Source: Hsuehochloa calcarea
Lineage: Eukaryota; Streptophyta; Magnoliopsida; Poales; Poaceae
Direction of reading: 5' to 3'
Assembly: GCA_036346395.1 (NCBI GenBank)
Contig: CM070604.1
Span: 43,985,662-44,049,661 of the forward strand
Length of the DNA: 64,000 nucleotides
Part shown: piece by piece, positions 55,225 to 64,000 of the stretch
Layout: every line of letters begins with the position of its first letter
How positions within the stretch are numbered: the stretch's first letter is position 1
Program-made: the position numbers and the translations under genes
Notes under the pieces: generated by a model
What the model was told of the DNA's origin: nothing
The model's input: only the letters and a program-made list of their open reading frames with translations
Database searches by the model: none

Positions 55225-56360
55225 GAAAGGGGAAGAACACGTGGTTCGTTGACTCCGGATGTTCACGCCACATGACCGGAAACTCAAAATGGTTCACCTC
55301 TTTCACGCGAGCAACAGGTGATGACTTCATCACCTTTGGAGATGATACACAAGGGCGAATTGAAGGAACAGGATCAATTAGGGTAAACAACAAATTCATT
55401 CTAAAGGATGTCGCTCTTGTGGACAAGCTTAGGTATAATCTCCTTTCTGTTTCTCAGCTTCTTGATGATGGTTATGAGACTGTTTTTAAGAAAAATGCTT
55501 GTCGTGTGCTTGATTCTCTTGGTGAGCTTGTGTTTGGAATCTCTAGAGTTGGTAGAATTTTTGAGCCGACTTTTCGTAATCTCTTGTCGGATCTCTTAAA
55601 TGTTTGCTTACATCTTCTTCTCGATTTTTGGCTTTGGCATCGACGTTTGGGGCACATTGGTTTTGATCATTTGACGCGAGTTAGCAACCTTGATCTCATG
55701 AGAGGTTTGCCTAAGCTCAAAGTTGTCAAAGATGTCAGATGTGCACCTTGTAGGCATGGCAAACAAGTTGCCGCCTCACACCCTTCTGTGACTATGGTTA
55801 TGACCGACGGACTGTGACGCTTGCTTCATATGGATACTTGTTGGTCCCGCTAGAGTCCTGGCGATCGGTGGAAAATGGTATATTCTTGTCATAGTCGATG
55901 ATCTTTCTAGATATACTTGGGTGTTCTTTCTTACTTCAAAGGATGAAGCTTTTGGTTATTTTCATGATCTTGTTCTTCGCTTGGCTTCGAGCTTCCCGGT
56001 GCCTTGAGAGCGATTCGCAGTGATAATGGCACGGAGTTCAAAAATGCTTCTTTTGCTTCTTTTGTGCCGAGCGTGGTATTGAGCATCGCTTCTCCTCTCC
56101 ACACGTCCCTCAACAAAATGGCGTGGTGGAAAGGAAGAATAGGACCTTGGTCGAAATGGCTAGGACGATGCTAGATGAGTATAGCACACCTAGGAGATTT
56201 TGGGCGAAGCTATTGCTATCGCTTGCCATATTGCCAATCGTGTCTTTTGAGACCTTCTTTAGGCAAGACTCCTTATGAGCTTCGTTTTGGTAGAAAACCC
56301 TCTGCTTCGCATTTTCGAGTTTTTGGATCAAAATGTTTTATTCTTAAGACAGCAATTTAG
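55225..56360 (+). pseudogene. Protease and integrase of copia E
   Basis: Protease: WFVDSG-type text near 55242-55290, then the open stretch 55272-55817 (FITFGDDTQGRIEGTGSIR, LLSVSQLLDDGYETVF). Integrase: zinc-binding LWHRRLGHIGFDHLTRVSN near 55635-55690 with CAPCRHGK, core HMDT near 55830 and IRSDNGTEF near 56010 in shifted frames, then RTLVEMARTMLDEY and PYELRFGRKPSASHFRVFG up to 56360. Acidic core residues are readable only by changing frame, so integrase is not functional as written. Confidence 0.87.
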
Positions 56361-56731
56361 ATAAATTTGAATCAAGAACTTTCGATGGGATATTTCGGGT
56401 TATCCCGCTCATTCGAGGGTTTTCGGTTTTAATATCGAGACTAACATTATTCAGAGACTTGTAATGTCACTTTTGATGAGACTAGCCCCGAGCTAGATCA
56501 ATTGCTACTGATGATTTACAGTGTGAGAGTATTTTTGTGGAGGAAGATGAGGACGAAGCAAATGTCATTCCTCATCTGCTGCCGAGGCACCCATATTGAT
56601 ACAAGAACACGCTACGCCTACTTCACCTTCGCTGAGGCTCTGCCGATCATCATCATCGCAGACTGCGGAGGTCAAGAAACGACATCTCACCCGGCGCCCA
56701 CTTCGTATTCAGAGACAAAGATCCTCTGAGC

Positions 56732-57721
56732 ATGATAATAGGTAACCTACATGAGCGAGTCACTCGCTCCAGGTATAATGATCCAAATCTCTACTCTCAT
56801 TCGGCTTTTGTTGCTTCTTTTGAACCCCGCGATATATCACATGCTTTATCTGATTCTAGCTGGGTAAATGCCATGCATGAGGAGTTAGAGAATTTTGAAA
56901 GAAACAAAGTTTGGAACCTAGTAGAACCTCCTAGTGGTCATAATGTTATAGGAACCCGTTGGGTGTTTAAGAATAAACAAGGTGAGGATGGTTCTGTGGT
57001 TAGAAATAAGGCCAGATTGGTAGCTCAGGGTTTCAGCCAAGTTGAGGGGTTAGATTTTGATGAGACATTTGCTCCTGTTGCTAGACTAGAAGCCATTCGC
57101 ATTCTGCTTGCATTTGCTGCATCAAAAGGTTTTAAATTATATCAGATGGATGTTAAAAGTGCCTTTTTAAATGGTTTCATAGATGAGGAAGTGTATGTTA
57201 AGCAACCTCCTGGTTTTGAGGATCCTAAATATCCAAATCGTGTTTTCAAGCTATCTAAAGCATTGTATGGTCTTAAACAAGCCCCTAGAGCCTGGTATGA
57301 TAGACTTAAGACCTTCTTGCTCAAAAATAATTTTGAGATGGGTAAAGTGGATAAAACCCTATTCATTCTTAGACGTGACAATGACTTCCTGCTTGCTCAA
57401 ATTTATGTGGATGATATTATCTTTGGTGGTTCCTCTAATGCTCTTGTTTCCAGCTTTTCTGACACTATGTCTAGGGAATTTGAGATGAGTATGATGGGAG
57501 AGCTTAATTACTTTTTGGGACTTCAAATCAAGCAATGCAAGGAAGGAACTTTCATCCATCAGACGAAGTACACTAAAGATCTTCTCAAACGCTTCAACAT
57601 GGGTGACTGCAAGCCAATTTCCACTCCCATGGCAACTTCAACTGTTTTGGATCCAGATGAGGAAGGAGAAGTCGTGGATCAACGCGAGTACCGCAAAGAT
57701 GATCGGCTCCTTCAGATTTGA
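56732..57721 (+). pseudogene. Reverse transcriptase of copia E
   Basis: RVT_2 domain, the best preserved part: 329 codons without a stop. Blocks: SDSSWVNAMHEELENFERNK, TRWVFKNKQGEDGSVVRNKA, DFDETFAPVARLEAIRILLA, QMDVKSAFLNGFIDEEVYVK (catalytic Asp), ALYGLKQAPRAWYDRL and the catalytic YVDD box at 57404-57415, followed by NYFLGLQIKQ and TKYTKDLLKRFNMGDCKPIS. It ends at a frame change near 57690-57720, in the linker to RNase H. Inside a polyprotein, so no start codon is implied. Confidence 0.93.
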
Positions 57722-58347
57722 CGGCCTCGAGACCGGACATTCACTTCACGGTATGCCTTTGTGCAAGATTTCAGGCGCCTCCGAGAACTTCCCATCGCCA
57801 AGCCGTTAAGCGCATATTCAGGTATTTACACTCTACCCTCTTATATGGCATTTGGTATTCCCGCTCTTCAGCTTTGTCCATTAGAGGTTTTTCGATTCGA
57901 TTTTGCGGTCAGTTTGGTTAGATAGGAAGAGTACCTCGTGCACTGTCACTTTCTAGGCACGCCTCTTGTATCTTGGTCTTCTAGAGCGGTCTTACATTGC
58001 ACAATCCATCGCCGAGGCGAGTATGTTGTCACCGCTAGTTGTCAGAGCTGATTTTGTGGATGACGCCCACTTTGAAAGATTATGGGTTAAACTTTGCTAG
58101 TGTTCCTCTTTTCGTGATAACACTTCGCTATTAATATTGCTAAAACCCAAAGGCAACATTCTAGGACTAAGCACATAGACATTCGCTTTCACTTCCTTAA
58201 AGATCATGTTGAAAAAGGTGATATTGTGATGCACTTCGTAGAGTCCGAAGCTCAATTGGCGGATATTCTTACCAAGCCTTTAGATCAAACCAGATTTTCC
58301 TCCTTAAGAAGCGAGTTAGGCGTAATTTATCCTTATGGGTTGGTTTG
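57722..58347 (+). pseudogene. RNase H end of copia E pol
   Basis: RPDIHFTVCLCARFQA (57725-57772) continues the polyprotein in a shifted frame. AVKRIFRYLHSTLLYGIWY follows, then broken text, then KHIDIRFHFLKDHVEKGD and QLADILTKPLDQTRFSSLR up to stop near 58345. Frame changes around 57900-58080 hit the segment with the catalytic acidic residues. Confidence 0.87.
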
Positions 58348-60180
58348 AGGGGGAGTTTGATCTTTTTCTTATCTTTCCTTGTTCTTTTTGATCTTTTATT
58401 GTTCTTTTTCTGAACTTAGTGATCTTTTTGAATTTTTAGGTTTTTTAGGCTTTTTATTGCATCTCATTGTATCATATTGCATTCATATGAAAAATACAAC
58501 AAGTGGTTACAACAAGTGGTATGAAAAATCCAAAAAGATGCATTGTAATATAAGATTTTCTGCTTATCTTTCAAAATTGATGAAGCTTTGCCTATTACCC
58601 TTTGGAGCTGTTGTATTTCAATTCTTGCTCAATGTCATGTCTAGTTCTTTGACTTGCTAGAATTATCATGCTTTTACATGTGTAGCTTAGTCTTTGCTAT
58701 ATGAGCTAGAACTTTTTAAAACAACTCAAACTAAGAAATTGCAATTTGTGGATGTTTTAGCGAGTTGCGTAAGTAGTGCTCCTCTTGTGACATTGGCCCT
58801 GTCAGAATTGCTTTGTTAGCTCTTTGATCTAGAATTGACCATTACTTGAGCTTTTGTGTTCTTGAGATTCTAAAACTGCTCTTGTGAAAAATGAAAATCA
58901 AGATTGTCTTATGCTTAAATTGTGCCAAACTATTCTTACGAGACTGCTTGTCAAATGACATGAACTTGGAGATAGTTTGATGAACCAGACGATCTCATGG
59001 GGACTGCTTGTCAGAAATGACATGAACCTCAAGATTTGTCGCCCCGGTAGAAGCTTAGAAAGAGTTTGTGGATGGCTCCTAGTCCAGGATCTTCTTTACT
59101 AAGATATACCTTTAATCAACTTTTGGTCAAGCTTAGGATGAGTTTGTGGATGGCTCCTAGTCCAGATCTTGTCACTAAGTTAGATCATTAGTCAACTTCA
59201 ATACTCAATGCAAATGAGAAAATGTTGACAAATGGGCGCTTACAAAATATTGAGCAAAATGATTCAATACGGACTTGATTGACTCTTCGTGGTCTTTGTT
59301 AGATTTTTGATCTCACTTTGACAGCTTGACATGGCCAATTTCACTTTAGGATCCTGTTGATGAACTTGTTTGAATTTGAAGCGTTGCTTAAATTGATCAA
59401 ATCTACTGCTTTACTTTTGAGCCTTTGTGCTTAGCTTTGATATATATGTCTTACCATGATCTTGCTAGCGCTGTCAGGCTTGATATGCTGTTTGTGCATT
59501 ATTCGAGATACTAGCTTGTTCTTTTGGGTAATCTCCAAAGCTTCTTGTAATCAAAAAATTGAAAAATACAAAAATTGAAGCCACTCGATTGCACTTCATG
59601 CATATTCCTCTTTATGCTTCTTTTGTTTCTGCTTCTTTCTTTATTCTCTATTTGTTATTCCTGGATGAGAGGAAGGCGTGATTCCTTGATGAATCCATTG
59701 TCAAAGGGGGAGAAGATGTGTTAAATAAAAAGATATTTCTTTGGGAGAAGATGTGTAATATTTCTTTGCTACTCTTATTTGGAGAAGATTGGGGGAGAAG
59801 TTTATACAAAGGGGAGAAACTGAAAATTTGAAATTTGATGATCATAGTGAGGGGGAGTTCTTGAGTTGCATTCTTATTGTCTTATTGAATATTCTGAACT
59901 TGAATTGCATTCTTTTATACTCAAAATGATCATAGGTCAATTGAACAATTGTTCTTTCATATGGACCTCATGTGAGAATTTTGACCCTTTTCTGGAAATC
60001 AAAGTTTTTATGCTTTCTTTTGCCTTGTCTCACATGCCTATACTATTCTGATGCCAGCTTGGTCATGTTCATTGCTTTTTCTTGCTTATGGACCAAGTTG
60101 TGCCTTTGTGCGAAAACTGCGAGTAAACTCGTTTTCAAACCTCTTACTTACATTTTCTGGATAATTGCCAATGTGTTCAT
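58348..60180 (+). other. Non-coding 3' interior of copia E
   Basis: No envelope-like frame. Direct repeats: GAGTTTGTGGATGGCTCCTA at 59062 and 59140, and ACTGCTTGTCA..ATGACATGAAC at about 58943 and 59003. The last 180 bp match element D before its 3' LTR. Confidence 0.75.
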
Positions 60181-60192
60181 CAAGGGGGAGAT
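60181..60192 (+). other. Polypurine tract of copia E
   Basis: CAAGGGGGAGAT directly before the 3' LTR. Confidence 0.9.
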
Positions 60193-61987
60193 TGTGGATT
60201 TCATGGGGATATGCTCCAGATCTTAGGATGATGTGACAATTGGCAATGGCGTTTACGGTTTGTCGTTTCACGCGCTTTCGACAAAGTTACTGAGCTTCTT
60301 CGCTGGGGCGGTCCGACCGGTCCTTGCACGGCGGTCCGACCGGTCCCATATCGGTCGGACCGCCATCTAAGGCGATCGGACCGGCGATGACCAAAAGTGT
60401 TCAAATCGAGTGGGCCAAAAATAGGTGTTGTAGACAAGTAAGGGATCCCAATGCACTTGGTATCATGATTTTTGGAGCCCAAAGGAAAAGTTCTATTGGT
60501 TTAAAGTTTCCGAAGGTTTCAATTTTGGGAGCTTGAATTTCGGCTAAGTCCCAAGGCGGTCCGACCGCTCACGAGGAGCGGTCCGACCGCCATGGGCGGT
60601 CCGACCGGCCACCTGGAGCGGTCAGACCGGTATCGACTTGAACGTCGGCCAACTTCGTGGCGATGTTGTTTTGTTAGGTCAAAGTCATTGGTTTCATGGC
60701 ATATGATTTGCATGATGCATGTTTTGACTAACATGGGTCAAGTTGTGAAGAACTTGTTCCCGAATCGTGTTTTCTTGTGCGTGGTTGTGCAGTAGCTTGG
60801 TGGTCAACGACGGTCAACGGCGAGGAGAATCGGACTAGACTTGAAGAGTTGAGGTCCGAACGATCGACGATGCGGGTGAGGTCAACGACTCAAGCGTGAC
60901 ACAAGATGGACAAGGGTGACCTATTGGCGAATCCATGACGCATGGTGAAGCGGTTTAGGTCAAAGGTTAAAGACGGCGCTCGCGAAGCGTGCGTGTGTGA
61001 CCCGCTTGTTAGTGGGCCTTAACGGAGCCCAATTAAGTCAAACCCTAAGAGTTTTAGGCCTCCACTATAAATAGGAGGAGATGGTGGCTGCACCTCTCTC
61101 TCTCGCCTTTTATGTTTTCAAAACCCTAATTGTCTTTAGGGAGTTGAGGTGGAGGCAAGGGCTCTTGATGGTTTGTGGAGAATTTCGTGATCTTTGATTG
61201 TCCATCGATCCATGATGGTGTGGATGTAATCCAAAGAACAATCACGAAATCAATCTATGCAAGGTTTGCTTGAGATAAGTCTCTTTTCGTTCTTGCTTTC
61301 AATTTGGTGATTTTAGGGCTTTCTTTGATCCGCGAGTTTGTGATTGATTCTTTCACGTGAATTAGCTTGTCGTGATATGTGTGAATCTATCTAGCATCAT
61401 CTTGATCATCAATCTCTCACGAACAAGCTTTAGGATCAAGTTTTCGTTCTTGCCCTGTTTTAGACCTTCGTTAATCAATTGACAATTGCTCAAGATCGCT
61501 CCAAGAATTATCATAATATTCGATTGGAATAGGTCCTCAATAGCATATAGAAGGTGTGTGCAAAGTTTCATAAAGATTGGAGTTGAGAATCAAAAGTTTC
61601 ACCTAATTGCAACTTCGTCATCGGCCGATTTTATCATTGCGGATCGGTTCTAGAGTCGGCCGGTCGACCGCCATCATCACCGGTCGACCGATTTTGAGCG
61701 GTCCGACCGCCAAGACAACGCCGGTCAGACGCTCGGCAATCGGTCCGACCGGTTGAGTATAACGGTCAGACCGCCCGTGCTGTGAGTCTTGGTAATCTTA
61801 GTTGATTTTGTTATATTGCTTAGGGGTTTAATTGAATTCAATATTAGTCTTCCGCTGTACTGGTATATTGATCTTCATAGCTTTCTAATAGCTACTGGAG
61901 TTAAATTGTATTGAGTTCATAATTTGTGATAAAGTGAGCGTGCTCCTATTCACCCCCCCCCCCTCTAGTCGCCTTTACGGTCCAACA
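60193..61987 (+). repeat. 3' LTR of copia E (1,795 bp)
   Basis: Near-identical to 50987-52772. Differences are mostly one- or two-base indels in the palindrome clusters (60306-60632 and 61656-61776). TATA box at 61066-61073. Confidence 0.95.
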
Positions 61988-61992
61988 GTTGA

Positions 61993-62844
61993 TGATTGAA
62001 CGTGGATGTAATGCGCTAGACTTGCTAGTCATATTCATATGCTGAGTATTATTCTTCATTTTCATGTGATAAAAGTTCATTTCATGTCATCCATTCTATT
62101 CATGCCATGTTTTCGTTGTGACCACGGGAGTGGAAGTCAAAAGACCCATCAATTCCAGTATGGGCATGTAAGTCCCACCACTCCAACGTGGGCAATCTTG
62201 GATACACATATGAAACATTCTTCATACGGTATTTGGGTCTCTAAACTTTGTTAAGTACGGGCTTAAGTGAACACCGACGAGTGTATCACTCGTTATACCG
62301 GTATAAGTTGTTGAGCAGTTTATTCCTTTCAATGCATCCATTCATTCCATTCATACTCATAAGTGTTCAGAGATAAGTTCATCCTTTGTATTGAGATTGA
62401 ATAGTTCATAATCTTGAATTTTCAATTGTTTATCTGTACTTGCTGAGTTTCGACTCATTATTGTTTTTTTTATTTATTTAGGTGATCGTTGATGATGACT
62501 CTATTGGGGGAATAGAAATGCACGTATCACACAGTTCACTACAATTTACTTTCATTAATAGTGTCGAGTATGTATTTCAGTTGTTAAATAAGGAACTGTA
62601 ATAAATAAGTTTACTACAGCATGATATTTCTCTCCACATTATGTTTTCTTGTTAAATGATGCTAGTGGATCACTTCAATTATTTCTTGATTATGTTTGAT
62701 GAATTCAGTCTTTATTCCTGCCATGCTACTATTAAAGTTAGTCCCTTTATGTACTTAGACGAGTTTAAGTTTAAATTCTTCCGTATTTTGGTTGTATGTT
62801 AGTCCTTTAGGTCATCTTGGCTTCCGAATAGTCAGGGTGTTACA
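61993..62844 (+). repeat. Right part of solo LTR G
   Basis: Continuation of LTR G after copia E. No coding text. Ends GGGTGTTACA. Confidence 0.75.
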
Positions 62845-62849
62845 GTGAC

Positions 62850-63700
62850 GACACTGTAAAACAATCAGAACCCATGTTCGCTTCATTCTTGATATTTCTC
62901 CTGTTCGCTACTGAACAACTGTTGTCTGTCACTTAAGTTTGACCGGATCTAGTGGATCTCACGCACATCAGATTCTACCTTCTGCAGTCATGATCACACC
63001 TTTTTGAGGCTCCTCAGTACTCTCAAGTCCATCTTGGAGGAGTCGAAGCAAACTATCAAGAACATGAGCTGCGGTTGGTTGAGAGAAGATATCCATTAGG
63101 CTGCGCACCGAGTGGGCTGAGCGTGCTCACCTGCTAGGTCGGCACGACCTAGTGAGACTGGCTCACATCTTAGAGCTCCACGTCGGTCAACCGTACTTCA
63201 GATCGGGGAGGTAAGTTAGGTTCAATTTAAGTCATGATTTTTTATTATGCATTATGTTTTGCTAACATCATCCCGTCTTCTAACCGCACGTTAATCGGGA
63301 TGCACCAAGCGCTCCCCATCAGCCATCCGCACGATACATCAGGGAGGTACGTGATGTTTAGCTTAGGTCCAGAATATTGATTTTGCTGAACTTCATTCCA
63401 TCTTGCAGCATTCAGTTGAGCGTGGGGATGATGACGAATCTACCGATGAGGAGGTGGACATCACATCTACTACCAGGGAGGAGTACACGATGCCAGGCTT
63501 TAGAGCGTACCACCCAGGGCGCCCCCTGGTCTACGCTCAGTCCAACCTTGAGCAGTATGGAGTACCGTACCAGGGATAGAGCTCCTCTGGGGTCTCTGTT
63601 ACATCATACAGTCAAGTCCAGAGCTCCTCCGCACCGAGTGCCGTTCAGACATCGTACATAGGGGACCATTCCTCTGGGGGCATATTCATGTAATCATTTA
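62850..63700 (+). pseudogene. PMD pseudogene, 3' part
   Basis: Resumes after the GTGAC duplication. Broken frames; the clearest text is GRPLVYAQSNLEQYGVPYQG and SVTSYSQVQSSSAPSAVQTS near 63515-63660, a Ser/Gln-rich tail in a frame consistent with the end of a PMD-family protein. GTAAGT-like and CAG splice signals near 63209 and 63408 suggest introns. It is assigned mainly by position opposite 48305-49664, so the family call for this half is weaker. Confidence 0.5.
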
Positions 63701-64000
63701 TTACTGATATGATAGCATGCAGGAGCCATTTTGGCTTGACTCAGCTGAACAACATTGATGTTTTACAGACTCAGTTGGGCCATAGTCAACTTGCTGAAGC
63801 ACTTCCGCCCACTCAACGGTCTCTGTACGCCCTCTGAACTGATACACGCTCTCCGGACAGGTTCACGTATCCCATAGGACATGCTCAACGCAAGGCCAGG
63901 ATGCGCACGCAGACGCAGCAAGCAGAGAGTGGCTCAGATGAGTGAGCCATATTATAGCCCGTGTGTAATTACATTGCATAGATGTTATGCGCTTATGTTG
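63701..64000. other. Window end, nothing firm
   Basis: Short coding-like text (EPFWLDSAEQ near 63725) could extend the PMD pseudogene. No other feature seen. Confidence 0.35.

Larger units (their letters stand above)
50987..61987 (+). mobile_element. Copia element E, complete structure (11,001 bp)
   Basis: LTRs 50987-52772 and 60193-61987, target duplication GTTGA (50982-50986, 61988-61992), Met-tRNA primer-binding site, gag with two zinc knuckles, protease, integrase, reverse transcriptase, RNase H, a 1.8-kb non-coding 3' interior and polypurine tract. LTRs of about 1.8 kb and the long gag/3' interior resemble the SIRE/Maximus lineage, an inference. LTR copies are very similar, suggesting recent insertion. 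Frameshifts are numerous in gag and integrase but rare in reverse transcriptase. Confidence 0.96.
49665..62844 (+). mobile_element. Solo LTR G (2.17 kb), interrupted by copia E
   Basis: Starts TGTAATATCCC and ends GGGTGTTACA, flanked by GTGAC (49660-49664, 62845-62849). Without copia E and its GTTGA duplication it is about 2,174 bp. No retroelement coding domain was found in either flank (49665-50986, 61993-62844), so it reads as a gypsy-type solo LTR left by LTR-LTR recombination. GC-rich 49770-50070 carries overlapping compositional frames. Orientation is assigned from the TG start only. Confidence 0.82.

Noticed and set aside
58348..60180. Envelope-like third gene in copia E
   Set aside because: The longest frame is 93 residues, with no signal peptide or coiled-coil pattern that I could support.

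Overview
The window is repeat-dense nuclear DNA from a flowering plant, most likely a grass (Poaceae). The basis is the element mix: CACTA transposons with CACTACTACA ends and CACAGACGGTT subterminal repeats, copia elements primed by initiator-Met tRNA with LTRs of about 1.8 kb, a Ty3/gypsy element with TGTAACATCCC LTR ends, and an L1-type LINE. I cannot name the species. No intact host gene is visible. The nearest thing to one is a degraded plant-mobile-domain (PMD) pseudogene split by nested insertions.

Layout. 1-5975: copia element A (+), which begins inside its primer-binding site, so its 5' LTR lies off the window. It has a leader of about 1.17 kb, broken gag and pol, and a 3' LTR. 6308-7674: non-autonomous CACTA element B. 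8408-18172: small gag-only copia element C (-), interrupted by 7.9-kb gag-only copia element D (9622-17530, -). 18950-20534 (first TIR base at 18949): hAT element carrying the 3' part of a transposase. 20609-25163: decayed CACTA element (-). About 26000-27198: probable gypsy LTR end. 27199-31278: LINE (+). 32114-41333: large CACTA element (+) with TNP2, a DUF8039-type second gene and a C48 (Ulp1-like) protease region. 42559-43135: short hAT-like element. 45481-48304: pol-deleted gypsy element (-). 48305-49664 and 62850-about 63700: PMD pseudogene, split by solo LTR G (49665-62844), which is itself split by complete copia element E (50987-61987, +).

Target-site duplications support most boundaries: AAA (CACTA B and 32114-41333), ACT (CACTA 20609-25163), GCCAC (C), AACAC (D), GTTGA (E), GTGAC (G), ATTAAGCG/A and TAAAAGAG/CAAAAGAG (the two hATs). 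They give the order D into C, and E into G into the PMD gene.

How the parts relate. E and D share LTR ends, 3' internal sequence, polypurine tract and the same palindromic GGTCNGACC arrays. E carries gag and pol while D carries only gag, so they look like an autonomous/non-autonomous pair. The three CACTA elements share termini, and the 32114-41333 element holds the least damaged transposase, so its lineage probably mobilised the other two. The most unusual signal is in the leader of copia A: five successive hairpins with unrelated stems but the same apical CCAACG(G/T) motif, with a sixth such hairpin in the U3 of its LTR.
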